Of a stretch of DNA of 64,000 nucleotides, positions 1 to 13,100 are shown piece after piece (position 1 is the first letter of the stretch; each line of letters begins with the position of its first letter). This DNA is from Aphrophora alni (taxonomy: Eukaryota; Arthropoda; Insecta; Hemiptera; Aphrophoridae). Made by a program: the position numbers and the translations under genes. The notes under the pieces were generated by a model. The model did no database searches, had not been told where the DNA came from, and saw only the letters and a program-made list of their open reading frames with translations. Where the stretch lies: the NCBI GenBank assembly GCA_963513935.1, contig OY740768.1, positions 1,584,404 to 1,648,403 on the forward strand, in the 5' to 3' direction.

Positions 1-328
1 TATACCATTGTTAAATAGCAAAAAAAAAGTTTTATGAACTAAGTAATAGTAGAACAATGGTTTCATTTGGTTTCAACAAATCATAACTGGTAGAAGTGCT
101 GAATTTCCATAGGTATGGAAACACAAAAGTAATAGACTGCAATTTAATAATAATAAAGCTATTTATAAAACTCAATTTCCTTTCAAAGATGGTTTCCTTC
201 CAGTTAAATAACTTTAAGACCAATTAAACATTACCCCTCTCATGGCAGAATTACATAATTTATTTTAAAAGATTGCATTAACCGTATCAAAAGTCTTTGT
301 AATGATATATGTATAGATCTTTTCCTTT

Positions 329-369
329 GTTCTGATGATGCCTGACAAACAGGCGAAACAGTTGTAAAC
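329..369 (+). ncRNA. Hammerhead-ribozyme-like motif
   Basis: The sequence reads, in order, GTT, CTGATGA, a single T, a 5-bp stem (GCCTG / CAGGC) around a 5-nt loop, GAAAC, a 4-nt loop, GTA, then AAC. GTT and AAC can pair as stem I. The CTGATGA and GAAAC boxes flanking a stem, followed by an N-U-H triplet, are the hammerhead core; the one extra U after CUGAUGA is unusual and could impair activity. Hammerheads are known from the terminal repeats of Penelope-like elements. Activity is not shown. Confidence 0.5.
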
Positions 370-1495
370 TTGAATAGTTCATATAATATTGCTCAGGCAA
401 GTAAAAGATGTATAAATATGTCATTTTTATAGTAGCAATCAATACGGTTACATCAACATAAATGACTTTTGTAATTTCCAGTAAAATTCCACTCCCCATT
501 TCTTTCTATTCAGACCATCAGTAATCATATCCATAAAATCACGGAGTACAGATTGATTTTTAACCCATTTTACTTTTCACAGATAACTTATCAGCCTTGT
601 CTTCAATATTTATTCAATATCGTTTGAGAAAGAAAACAACAGATAGTAGAAAGTGTAGAGTCAGGTAGTGTAGTTCGGTACAAAATGTGAATAAAAAATG
701 TACCATTGACGTTAAGTCACATTCAGTTGCAGAGATAGTCCGATGTAGCGACCATGATTTGAAGTTATTGTTTTTTTAAATGCAGTCAATATAATTACAA
801 GTATTACTATAAAACTACAGTCAATATAAACTACAGTCATGAAACGTATGTCAAGTAGTGTGTATCTTTAGACAAGTGGTTTGGAGTTGTAAAGTTTGTT
901 TGCTTTAAATAGGTTATGTATTGTCTGGTATTGTCAGATAGTTACTCTATAAACACAGGGTATTGTAAATTTAGTCCAGTATTATCAGAGTAGAGAACAG
1001 CTGTTTTCACAAACTCCCTCTTTTCTTCAGAGTTAAATTATTATTATTTTTACTTTCTCACATAAACTTAATATAGAGGAAATTATGTTAATGAAGTAGA
1101 TCAAGACAGACAGCTGAATATATGTAGACGTGTTGCGTTTGTTCATTAACGTAAATGGCTATAGACTAATGGTCAGAGATTAGATAAACATATATTTTGT
1201 TAAAATTTATAGCTTTCATATAGTGGACCGAAAGTATGATTTTTATTAAAGTATGAATTTATACATTTACTTTTTACATAAGATATAAAAATAAGTTAAT
1301 TTTGTATAAACAGTTTGTTCGGCTAAATAACAGCTTTGTGCTGCGGCTCAAAACTCCCAACAATGGCGTTCAGCTTTTAGGCGTAAAAATAATATTTTTC
1401 CGGTCATGCCCCCGAATTGCTTAATATACTTATACATTATGACAGTGTAAAGATCTTAAGATTGCCTTTGGTATTATTTCTTCATGTTTCTCATT

Positions 1496-1795
1496 ACAGT
1501 TGTTTCACCGATCATTGCGGCATCATCAGGTGAAAATTACAGAACATTAAACAAATTACGTACATTAACACAAACACTGGACATTTAGATTGGTTTCTGT
1601 TCAACATTGTCAAAGCAGCAAGAAGATGGGTCATTTTCATTTAAATTTTAATAACTTGACGTTCTAGAAAAGACGCCAATTTTGTGTCCAATGTTTGTGT
1701 TAGTGTACATATAATTGTTGGTGTACATATATTGTGTTGTGTAATGTCGTGTAATTTTCACCTGATGATGTCACATTTATCGGTGAAACAGCCAC
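1496..1795. repeat. Imperfect foldback with a hammerhead-like motif in each arm
   Basis: The left end (about 1496-1600) and right end (about 1670-1795) are imperfect inverted copies. On the minus strand of the left arm and the plus strand of the right arm there is CCTGATGATG followed within about 20 nt by GGTGAAACA, resembling the core seen at 329-369 but more degenerate. The arms are clearly diverged, so this is an older copy than the near-perfect palindromes at 13809, 27953 and 44349. Confidence 0.5.
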
Positions 1796-1859
1796 ACAAA
1801 TTAATTCTATTATTTTAATTCTTTAATTTGTTTGTTTTTGTTTATATATGTGAATTATG

Positions 1860-2565
1860 CTTGTGTGCACTTTTTTAATATACTGTATACACTATATAAA
1901 AAAATATCCTGTCAAATGTATTCAAAAGTTAATACTGTAAAATGTTGTGATGGATAGGATGGGCTGGGCAAGTAATACAATGGCGTTAGTAAATAATTTA
2001 ATTTGTTATTAATGTACTTATACTGTATACACTTTATTAAAAAATATCCTGTCAAATGCATTCAAAAGTTAACACTGTAAAATGATGTGATGGCTAGGCT
2101 GGGCTAAGCAGGTAAGACAATGGCGTTAGTAAATAATTTAAATTGTTATTAATGTACTTATACTGTATACACTATATTAAAAAATATCCTGTCAAATGCA
2201 TTCAAAAGTTAACAATGTATGTAAAATGATGTGATGGCTGGGCTGGGCAAGTAATACAATGGCGTTAGAAATTAATTAAAATTTTTATAAATGTACTTAT
2301 ACTGTATACACTATATTAAAAAATATCTTGTCAAATACATTCAAAAATAAACACTGTAAAATGATGTGATGTTTAGGCTGGGCTGGGCAAGTAGTACAAT
2401 GGCGTTAGAAATAATTAAAATATTTATAAATGTACTTATACTGTATACACTATATTAAAAAATATCCTGTCAAATGCATTCAAAAGTTAACACTGTAAAA
2501 TGATGTGATGGCTAGGCTGGGTTGGGCAAATAATAAAATGGCATGGGTAAATAATTTAGGGAATT
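1860..2565. repeat. Tandem repeat array, unit about 130-150 bp, about 4.5 copies
   Basis: The marker ctgtatacact recurs at 1883, 2033, 2163, 2302 and 2441, giving spacings of 150, 130, 139 and 139 bp. Each unit also carries a block around cctgtcaaatgcattcaaaag, then gggctgggcaag, then acaatggcgttag. A single further unit lies at 3043-3175. A 60-residue open frame inside the last unit is a by-product of the repeat. The array looks like a small satellite or the tandem core of a transposon end. Confidence 0.85.
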
Positions 2566-2806
2566 TTATACAAAAATTTTATCATGGAAGACTAAAGAAG
2601 GAACAGAAGATGATGAATAAGATTTCTTTTGTAACTACCGACAAAAAAAAATTGTTAAATTTGACAAATACCGTAATGAATCAATAAATTTATATTTGAA
2701 TTTTTTTTTAGTTTGTTATTGATGAAGCTTACCTTTTAAATTATTTATATATTAAAAATATTTGAAAAAAAGCATTTAAAAAATTAAAACCTAAATATTT
2801 ACTAAA

Positions 2807-3035
2807 TGAGTGGAAAAAGGGAATAACTTTTAAAAATGTAACTTAAAATATTCTTGTGGGGATAAGGTAAAATAAAATGTTCTAATGGTAATGTATAATC
2901 ATTGTCCATGTAGCGATAAACATTTTTCATGTGAAAAGTTTTTTTATAACTAGACTATAACAATTACTACGAAGTTTTTTTAGTTTCCTGAAAAATTGTA
3001 TTCCAGTGAGTTATTCCCTTTTTCCACTCAGTGGT
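2807..3035. mobile_element. Short MITE-like element with about 20-bp terminal inverted repeats
   Basis: The end sequences gagtggaaaaagggaataac (left) and gttattccctttttccactc (right) are exact reverse complements about 200 bp apart. The interior is AT-rich and noncoding. It lies between the main tandem array and its outlying unit at 3043, so it may have split the array. No superfamily can be assigned from what is visible. Confidence 0.55.
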
Positions 3036-3042
3036 TCAATTG

Positions 3043-3175
3043 ATGTACTTATACTGTATACACTATATTAAATAAATCCTGTCAAATGCATTCAAAAGTT
3101 ATTAGGCCTACTGTAAAATGTTGTGATGAGTAGGCTAGGCTAGGCCAGTAGTACAATGGGGTTAGTAAATAATAA
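3043..3175. repeat. Outlying unit of the 130-150 bp tandem repeat
   Basis: It carries the same landmarks as the array at 1860-2565: tatactgtatacactatatta, then the cctgtcaaatgcattcaaaag block, then a gggctaggcc-like block and acaatgggg. It is separated from the array by about 480 bp that include the element at 2807-3035. Confidence 0.75.
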
Positions 3176-3851
3176 TTTCATTTCGCACTTGCTTAGAATA
3201 AAAAAAAATAAATATCACAAACTGGAGTTTTTATTGTATAGGTTTTATTTTATTGTGGAGTTTTTATTTTATAGACATTGTTATATTGTATAACACTTGC
3301 CTTATATTACAAAAAAAACTATTTTTTTATTTATGGTCAAATTAAGTCATTTATTTAATAGTATTGGTATTTATTTTTTATTTAATACATTTTCGAAGGT
3401 TAAAATTATGGACTTGAAATAAAATATTAGATATATATTATATATATTCAATGTTGGAAGTAATTTTATATAAGTAATTTTGGTAAACCAAACTCTAATA
3501 AATATATATAGGCCTAAAGAATATAGTATATAATTTCTTGTTATGAATGTAAATTATAGGATAATTAGTTTTAAAGGAAAGAAAACTGAATTTTTGATCT
3601 AATGACAGTAATTAATAAAACAAATTCAAAAAGTGATTTATTTAAACGACTTTTTTTTTAAATAATAAGTACGTGAACGTTAAATTTTTATTATTTAATT
3701 TTAATTCGAATAAGAATATGGAATTTTACGCAATTTTTTTCCCAAGTAATATCAGCATGAAATTAATATAATCCAAAAAAACAATAAATAAAAAATAAAA
3801 AGTTAAATAACGTAATGGTAAATAAATAAGTATAAATCAGAAAGTTTATCT

Positions 3852-3957
3852 GCGAGCATAACATTCCTGCCGTGTCATCTACAAGCACGACTTTTCTGCC
3901 TTCTTTCATCTACGTGCATGCTATTCTCGCCGCGGCGGCAGAAATGTCATGCTCGTC
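3852..3957. repeat. Short GC-rich inverted repeat just upstream of an exon
   Basis: The left end gcgagcataacattcctgccg and the reverse complement of the right end (acgagcatgacatttctgccg) match at most positions, forming an imperfect hairpin of about 106 nt. It is much richer in CG dinucleotides than its surroundings and sits 64 bp before the exon at 4021, followed directly by a TA tract (3961-3984). Confidence 0.6.
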
Positions 3958-3960
3958 GAA

Positions 3961-3984
3961 CTATATATATATATATATATATAT
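3961..3984. repeat. TA dinucleotide tract
   Basis: Simple alternating TA repeat about 36 bp upstream of the acceptor at 4019-4020. Confidence 0.9.
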
Positions 3985-4020
3985 GAAATCTTTTAAGATG
4001 TTATTTTTATTTGTTTTCAG

Positions 4021-4192
4021 AACAGTGTAAATACTTGGTGGCCAAATGGTTTAGGAGAACAAAATCTTTATCAGCTTAGTGCAAAGTTTCAGCCAGATGG
4101 TTCTGCAGAAAGTGTTAAACTCTCGAGAAGAATTGGGTTTCGTACAGTTCAAGTTGTTCAGAAATATGTCCAGCCTGGACATCCTGAAAGAG
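4021..4192 (+). CDS. Copy A exon 6 (numbered as in copy B)
   Basis: It starts after ttgttttcag in phase 0 and ends before gtgacg with one base of a Gly codon. It encodes [10 protein letters not shown] and RIGFRTVQ, the end of the Ig-like domain that leads into the TIM barrel. It is 6 bp longer than the copy B exon at 47335. Confidence 0.9.
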
Positions 4193-7100
4193 GTGACGTT
4201 ATTAACATTGAGTTTACATCTTACTTTCATAATATCTACCTAGTTATACCTTCAGGAGCTCACTTTAGTGAGTTTTTGGGAATCCTGTGGATCTGCACCT
4301 GTTTTTATATGGTCTTGGATCATATCCATCTTTTTCATCTTTCCTATCCTGTCTCTGTGACCAATCTTGATTTTTTCCGACCCTGATACTATTAGAGTAT
4401 TTGAGAGTTGGGGGTCTTCATTTGATATACTTTTCTTGTTTAAAAAAAAAAATTTTTAAGCAATGATGAGCGAGAGGTTTTTCATAAAAAATAAATCTAC
4501 CTTGTTTATATATAACACAGTTGTTAAGCCTTACAGATCCATTTATTTTTGTTAAAATATATTAATAAATAGCTAATTCGTAAATGACATGTCTACTCTG
4601 CGAATTTTTAAATAGTATTATTATTGTTATTATTATTACAAGGTGTGACAGTTAAATAACCGGACTGATACTACAAAAAGTTTTATTGATCACCATTAAG
4701 TTTATCCCCTCCAATGTACTCTCCATATCGATCCTTGTCTACATATTGTATTGGGATGTAGAAGACTAATGAATTATGTTCCAAATGTCCCATAGGAAAC
4801 CAACCAACCGGGATTTAGCCATGGATGAGGCTATGTTAGTTCATGCAGTACTAATTCTGAATATCAGATCAGAGTTGCTGGTATTGAATATTTTATTATT
4901 TTTGTTATGTTTTTGATTGCTATGTATTATATTATAGTACAAAAATACATATTTTTGTTTTAAGTTCATGGATCGGTGCTTATTTTGGAGTATTGGTAGT
5001 TTTCGTCTTTTTATAAATACAGTTGCAATACTCACATTTCCATCTTACGAAAATTAGACCTTAAAGACTAGATCAAAACCATCAAATAATATTATTTGTT
5101 TTAGGAATGACATTTTTCTTCCGAGTAAATGGAGTTGGAATATTTGCAAAAGGTTCAAATTATATCCCTGGACACATTCTACCAGAGCTTGGCAATAATC
5201 GAACTGTAATACAGAGTCTACTAAAGGCAGCAAAGGATGTAAACATGAATATGCTGCGTGTTTGGGGAGGTGGTATTTATGAGTCTGATTTCTTTTATGA
5301 GGTGACTATACTTTATTTTTTAAAGATATTTATGAAATACTGAGACAAACTTAATTAATATGACTAGTTTAATAACAAGGATTCCCCGAACCACAAAAAC
5401 AAGAAACAAAATTAAGACTGTAATAAATCCGGTATGTTTATTATATTACCCTTATGTACATTTCATAACATAGTCATCACCTTTAGATGTTAAACAGTTA
5501 AACTAAATATAAACCTACACAGTCCACTTTCAGTAGAGTTTGTGTGCATGTAACAGCTGTGGATCATGACTTAGTCAGCTGTTACGTGTTGCACAAATAA
5601 AGTTTTTTTTTTGAAAAATTGTGTTTTTATTCATTTATTTATTGAAGTTTGGACAAGTGTAGCTCATTACAGTTAACAAAGTGCCAGTAGCACTCTCTCC
5701 CACTCTTAACTGGCTAATCACAAAGAGGAATGTCTTCCATCAGGTAACTGACCCAGATTTGGAAGGGTCAATGCTATTGGCAAACTTATAAACTAAAAAT
5801 ATTATCAAATTTTATAACACTGAACTATAATTTAAAAAAATAGAAATAGAAAGTCAAATTAAAAAAGAAATAACATTTTCATCCTAAAAAGTAAAGTAGA
5901 AATTAATTGAAATAAAAATGAATCACACAAATAAAACTACACTAATTATAATGTTTTAGAATAAATAAATTTAATAACAATTGAACTTCAAATTTTATTA
6001 CTTTGAATCAGTAACATTGCAAAAAATTAACATGTGGTAATAAATTACCTCATTTGTTCCGTCATGTGACTTTACTTGTCTTGTTCTCAAGATGCGTTTC
6101 GGAGTCAGGACTCCATCTTCAGTTGTATCTCTGTAGAGGTTGTCAAAACAATAAAACATTTACGAAGACATATATAATATTACACACACACAAAATGCAC
6201 ATACACATGTATACTTAGTTACCGACATAATGTTTATAGTGTGCACTGCTGTACGGTCCGCAGACTACCGATTGCTGCGGTGGGTCAATGGTTGAGAATA
6301 CTTGGATGGCTTTATCAGTATATTGTATCTTAGCGCTGTTTCATATAATAAGTTAGACTGGAAAAATAATTTTTCATTTAGTATGTTGTCAGGTTACTGT
6401 TTAAATGCCTTGTATATTTCAAATTCTTCAGTTGCATTCATCATTCGTCCCTTTTTTGGATGTGGAGTGGTGAACATTAAAACATTGCAATCCAAAATAA
6501 CTGTATAGCCACACTCCCAGCACGATGAAGCACCCTGCAGTAGAGATGGACTCTATTCTAAGATCCAACTTAGCCATGAGCTCCAATAAGGTGCAGGAGG
6601 GGCAGTGGTAGATAAATGACAAGTGAAAAAGAAAGAAGGTGAAAACTAGAATATATTATAAATTAAAACCATGCAAATAATATAATATGAAACAAACTAA
6701 TCCTCTAACCTGATATGATAGTTATTATCTTGAGTTAAACAAAGATGAGAATATTCCCTTTATCTGCATTCAATAAGATTTTATTGTCAGCTCTAAGTAT
6801 TGAAGCTGTCCAAATAACCTGTCAGATATAACTTCTTAATTTAACAATATTTAAATCTAAATAAGTCTATTATAGTTAATGTAAGCCAAATGTGTTTATT
6901 GCAATTATCCCAGGTATTCAAAATATATCTATGATTTTATGAGGGTTTTCTATAAATTACAAACTCTATCTATTGTTTATTTTTAATACATAAAATGTCT
7001 AAAACAGCTAAACTACTGTTAAGTTTAATTTCATGAGTAAATTTGATAGAACTGTGTTTACTATTAGTCTGATCTAGAAATTCCTTCACACTACATTGGT

Positions 7101-10100
7101 TAAAATCAAAATGGCGAACATGTCGTCCACATACTTCAACCATATTCTAAGAAAGTATTTGAGGTTATTTTTCAACTCTTCTTCAAGTTTGATAGTACTG
7201 GTAGTCCATAAGGTTGCTAAAAGCTTTGACCTTTCCAAATCTGGGTCCGTTACCAGAGACAGGACTATCCTGGATAGTTAAGAACAGGAGGGGGCGCTAG
7301 TGTATACCTTAGAGGATGATGACTATGTCAACAAAATTTACATTAGGGAAAATATTACCCTTATGTAAATTTTTGATAACTTACTGGAATAAAAAATTAC
7401 TGGATTTTTCTGTCTTAAATTTCTTTTGTGTTTTTGTCGTTTGGAGAATCCTTGTTTTCCTTATTGTGAATTTCATCACATTGCTTCTTAGACATTTGAA
7501 CTAGGTCTTGTAAGTAATTATCCCCCAACTCATATTCAGTGTCTCTCCCCCTCCCCAATTTTCTCTAATTTTTAATATACCTTTTTATAATACAGGGTTA
7601 TCATAAAAAAATGGTGGGGTTTTGAACATGATTTAAATGAAAACAGAATTATTTACAGCTGATGAGTTTTATTTATCTAAATCGTCATCTGAAACAGTTT
7701 TTTTTACATAACTAATAAATTTCAATATATGCGCCATTAGTCACTCGGCAAATGTCCAATCGACAATCAAGTTCTGCCCAAACGATAGTTAACATGTCTT
7801 TGTTAACTTTTGTCAAATCCTGTTTCTTAAATGATTTAGAACACAGAATTTTTTTTCAATAAACAATGTTTTTGATGTACCGCCACAAGAAGAAATCGCA
7901 AGCTGTCAGGTCTGGACCCTTTGGAGGCTAGCGTATAGGTCCTTGCCAACCTATCCATTGATGTTCAAACTTTTCATTCAAAGTGTCTGTGACAAATGCA
8001 GTAGAGTGCTATACCTTCTTGTTGGAAATGAAGTTGTTGAATGTTTTCAAGTTCACCCCGCTAAGGAAAACAATAATTGATTAACATATCAAGATACACA
8101 ATTCCATTAATCGCCTTTTTAGCAAAGAAGAATGGCCCTATCAGACGATTTTTCATCACATCACACTAAACATTAACTTTAGGCGAGTAGCATATTTTCT
8201 CAAAAATTGTATGTGGGTTTTCAGATCCCCATATGCATGAATTGTATCTTTTAACAGGCCCATTGATATGGAACGTAGCTTAGTCTGAAAAAATTGTGTC
8301 ATCTAAAAGTTATTGGTTTTCATCAATCTTGTTCAACAGTAAAATTAAAACGTTTTGCACCATCATCAGGTTCAATTCCTGCAATAGCTGGATTTTATAT
8401 GCGTGTAATTTCAGTCTTTTGTATAAAACATTGTGGATTGTTGTTTTTTGAATACCTAACTCTAGGCTTTGTCGAGGTATTGACTTCTGAGGACTTCTGA
8501 TTGCAGATTGTCTAATAAGTTCAACTTTTTTGTCTGGTACATTTGTCCTGCCAAGTTAAAATCATGTAACATGTTTGGTATCTTCCTGTCGACCATTATT
8601 TAGAAAGATAAATATTTTGCCTATGCCTTCCACATACATTTATAAAATTGTTATGTTTAGAAAAAAGTGTTATTTATGAAAAAAAAATAGAGAATATTGT
8701 TTAAATGCTCATGTATCACCTCGTAACTATTGGTACTGATTATACCTAATATTTTGATAATGTACTGAAATACACTCCTTCACCTGACATGATGCATTCT
8801 TCATGCAGTTTAGTGTTTTTCTGTTTTACCGAATGTAATCTTGTGGTTATTATAGATATGTATTTTTATATGTTGATAGTTTTTAATGCTTTGATGAACT
8901 GTTAATATATCATTTTTTAGTATAAACTGCTTATCTTATGTTATTTTTTAACCTCATTTTCAACCATTCTGATAAATTAACATCCTTTGAACCTCTAACC
9001 AAGATGTTATGTTGGACCGGAGAATATATTTCAGGAGACCTAACCTTTCCATGGTCTTTAGAGGCTATCACAATTTCTTCAATACTTGTTTATACAATTA
9101 AAAAATACACCACCTTCATAAATGCTATGTACTTATTTAGTTACATAACATTGTCAAATCAAAAACAAATTATTTTAATTATTTCAGACTTGCGATGAAT
9201 ATGGAATTCTGATTTGGCAAGACTTCATGTTTGCTTGCAACATGTATCCTAGCTCCAAGATGTTTTTAGACTCTGTTGCTGTGGAGGTTAAACAACAAGT
9301 GCGTCGTCTACAATATCATCCTTCCATCGCAATATGGGCGGGCAATAATGAAAACGAAGCTGCTCTCAGTGGAAATTGGCAAGTAAATTGGTGTTATAAC
9401 TAAAATAATAATGATCAAATATACTGTTATTGAGGAACATTGCTTTATTATTGGTGCATTTATTACTTTTATAATTTATTATATTTGTCATGGAAGCTAT
9501 AACTGATCTAAAATCCGTTAAGGCCTTCTTAGACCTCTAGAATAAAACAGTGGTCGTTCAAATTCATGATTTTTATTTATAAATATGTATATTTAAGTGA
9601 AAACAATGCCACCATAAATAACAGTAACTAAATTGTAATATTATTTACATACATTTTTTTACAATGGAATCCTGTAGGATGGCTTATGTTATTGAGGGCA
9701 TTATATATAATTAGATCAAATGTAAACCAGATTATGACAAAGATTTTCATGATTTTGATACCAGAGGAGCAAACCGTATATGGTATTGGTCTCATAGACT
9801 AAATGTTTTACACAAAGCTTCCCTCATAGACTGGTGTAACATTTATTAATAAACTTCCTGACCGCATAAGCTGGAAAGAAAATTTTAAGAAATATAAAAA
9901 CTAATTAAGATAATTTTTTTTACCTGAGTCCTACTTGGTGAGTGAGTTCAGTAACCATTTGTGTCATGCATAGATTTTTATAGCTTAGTGTAATCGGATT
10001 TTTATTTTTTAGTGTAACATATTTGATTTATTTTGTAATTATTATTTTTAATTCAATTAGTATTTTAAATGTATTACGTTATCATATTGTTTTATATTCT

Positions 10101-13100
10101 GTTTTATATTATAACTGTATTATATTTGTAATCACTAATTTTATTGTATCATTATAATATTGAATATATTTAATTAATGTAATAATTTATTGAAATGTGG
10201 AGTGATTATGGTAAGACAGGTGCAGTTTTGTCATGGACTGCAATAAGTGGAGTGAAATGTATTACGATCTGTTTTGTTAGTGTTTATAAGGTCAAATGTG
10301 TTTGAGAGTTTTATAAAATTTGTTTTTATTACAGTATTTTAATTAATTATTATTGTTTTCTTTGTTATAACATTTATAGTGTGTGTTATTTTCAATATTT
10401 TATCTCAGTTGTTATATTTTTTATCTTGACTAAGCTATTGTGGCCCAGCCAAGGAGCCCACCAAATAAAAACTATAATAAGTATAAATTAGGATGTAATG
10501 GGAAGGGATTTTAAATAATAAAATATCAATTGGCACTTGCAATTTTGTTGAGCAGTGCAAGATTACGTAAAAGGGGGGAGACGAGGAGTGGAGGGCTTGA
10601 ACCAGCGAGCCGAGTGAGAGTCTGTTCCGAGAGCCGCGAGAAGGAAATTGAACGGCAGACCGCTACAGGACGAGGTCAGTCCATTTTCGGCCACTTGCTA
10701 TATAATTAATCGGTATGCTTTTCGGCCACGATTAAGGCTTTTTATCTAGCCGTTATGTCTTTTTATAAATTTGAATTATTACTGTATTCTTCTAATTCGG
10801 CGCTAAAATAAAAGATAACATTTAATATATCGTTGCGTGCGTTCATTAGCGTCCTAACCCGACTCCTTGGCCCATCCTGTTAAGATTCGGCTAAAGTGTA
10901 AGCTGTCTCCAGCCAGCCCGAGCTTCCAGCTGGTCAAAAGAAGTGGAGACAGTCACACTATACTAAGCTTGTCCATGGTGGAAAAATAAATTAAATGAAA
11001 TATATGTTATTTTGTCAAATTATAATCAAATATTGAAAATAAATAAATTTTAAAGAAAGAAAAAACACTAGACTTTTCAAATTTTATATCAATATTTTTA
11101 TATTAAGATGTAGTTTGGTTAGGTTAGGTATTAGTAGACTGCACGCTTGTCTCGCCACAGTTCGGATGAGTGAATTAATTGTCAAAGGTTAAACAGGTTT
11201 GAACCAGGTTGATGGGTTTTGTGTTTTCCTTGTGTTACCCACTCCCCCCCCCAAATCTTTTAATGAAGACTAAAAGATATAAATTAATGGCATAAGCCAA
11301 AAAATCTTATGATTAATTTTTAGGTGGATATAATTCAATAGAGAAAAAATTAATTTAGGGCACATGGATACTTAAGTTATATCGAAAAGCTAGTTACAAA
11401 TATTGTATTTTGTATGTCAAGTTAATTAATAGAAAGTATCAAAATGTCATAACTTTATGTTCAAAATATTTTATTAAAGAAGTTATTGTTATAAAATATA
11501 ATTTGACAGAAGTTTTTAACTATATAGATTTGGTGAGATCATTATAATTGCTTTATATATTTTTACAGGTATGGAACTCAATCAAATTTTAACTTGTACA
11601 AAAGTGATTACATCAAGTTATATGTTGATGTCATTAAGAACATAGTCTTAGCCAATGATAACACTAGAACTTACGTAGAATCCAGTCCGTCTAATGGTCT
11701 CAAGACAGAACAAGAAGGTTTTGTTTCACCTGATCCAGGGAGCTCATTTTTTGGTGATGGTAAGCAGACCTTAATGTATACTAATTGATTTTGAGGGAGG
11801 AGTTTAATGATTATAATTTCACTAAATGATTACTGTGCATGTTAAAAATTATAATAAAACCATTTGTAAAAGGAATATCCAGAAAGTAGGTTCCGTTGGA
11901 CTATTAAGGAAAAACAAAATAATTTCAAACCATTTTTATTGCTATGTGATGTACACACCTTGAACTATTTTTTTGACATAGTTGTCGCTATTGTTTAGGC
12001 ATTTGTTGTAGCTGGGTACCAGATATTTTATCTCTTCATTGTAAAAAGATTCCACCTGGATACAAACCACATGTTAACGAATGGTTTCACCTTATTGTCT
12101 TTATGCAACTGCCAAATAGCGAGGAACAATTTCAGATGTTGGAATACATGAAAATTGCTTTTTATAAAATATAGGCTGTAGGAGTGAATATTATTTAAAT
12201 TACTTCATGATTAAATTTATCTTGATCTCTTTAAAAATGAAACACTTAGGTCTTAAAATAAGAAGTTAACAATGTAGAAGATGCCGTGAGGTGTTTCCAA
12301 TTAAAGGTACAGTAGAACCCCTCTAATCCGTCACCTTCAGGACTAGGGGCATGGTTGGAACTCAAAAGAGGTCGGATTATCCGAAAAAAGTCAATATTTA
12401 TTACATATTATATAAAGAAATTTTTTAAAAGTGTAATAAGGGATATATAAACTTTTAAAAGTCTACATAATAAAGTCTATATATATAAACTCTGCAAGTA
12501 CTATAGCAAATCAATAGAAACAACACGAGAGACAACACAGCACTGAAGCGGGAAAGCAATAACAAACCGGATGAATGGCGCCAGACGGGCCGTGAGTCAT
12601 TGACAAGTTGGCACAATATCGCGAGCTCGAGCACGGTCGGATTAACCGGAGTAACGGACCACCCGAGGGCGGATTAGAGGGGTTCTACTGTAATCCAAAT
12701 GTGAATCTTATATATTTTAAAATCCAATTTTATGGTGGATGAGATTTTTAATATCAGTAGAGTCAATTATTATAATAATTTTTAAATTCTACGTGGGGAA
12801 TAAAATTAAAGACAATAAGTGGCACAAATAAGCGAGGAAGAGTTAATGCCAATAAAATTAGAGATAATTTTGATCTAAACTTGAATTTTTTTTTTTTGAA
12901 AATTCAAAATTATAGAATACTAGAAGTCCTTTATACATTATTACTACCAACTATACCATCAAAATGTTTAAATGTTTGGCTTAATATACAGAGTAAAGAT
13001 ATTTGTGATTTTAAAGTCCACAGAAGACAAATATTTATTAACAACCAAATGTTGGCAAACATTTGCTATACTTTTGAATAAAACATTCAGTTATATTTGT

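Larger units (their letters stand above)
1..4020. other. Repeat-rich flank or intron upstream of the first visible exon of copy A
   Basis: No exon similar to exons 1-5 of the downstream beta-mannosidase copy is visible here on either strand. The first coding sequence is at 4021. Because the exon there starts in phase 0 at the position matching exon 6 of copy B, this stretch is most simply read as intron 5 of copy A, with exons 1-5 before the window. It holds a hammerhead-like motif, an imperfect foldback, a tandem repeat array, a MITE-like hairpin and a TA tract, listed separately. The short open frames here are not supported as genes. Confidence 0.6.
5302..9187. other. Copy A intron 7: repeats and transposon remnants, no gene
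   Basis: It holds a Penelope-like 3' fragment (6290-6620, minus) with a hammerhead-like motif downstream (6085-6128, minus) and a DDE transposase remnant (7592-8640, minus). A short inverted repeat occurs near 5548-5596 (gcatgtaacagctg / cagctgttacgtgttgc). I recognise nothing else. Confidence 0.7.

Noticed and set aside
32..499. Two minus-strand open frames at the left end
   Set aside because: They are short, AT-rich, without motif, and the second overlaps the hammerhead-like motif; they are chance frames in intron or flank.
2505..2687. 60-codon plus-strand open frame
   Set aside because: Its first part lies inside a unit of the tandem repeat and it runs on into low-complexity sequence.
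6302..6508. 68-codon plus-strand open frame
   Set aside because: It lies opposite the Penelope-like remnant on the minus strand, whose motifs are recognisable.
9380..9385. GT donor at 9383 for copy A exon 8
   Set aside because: It shifts the frame and meets a stop shortly into the next exon.
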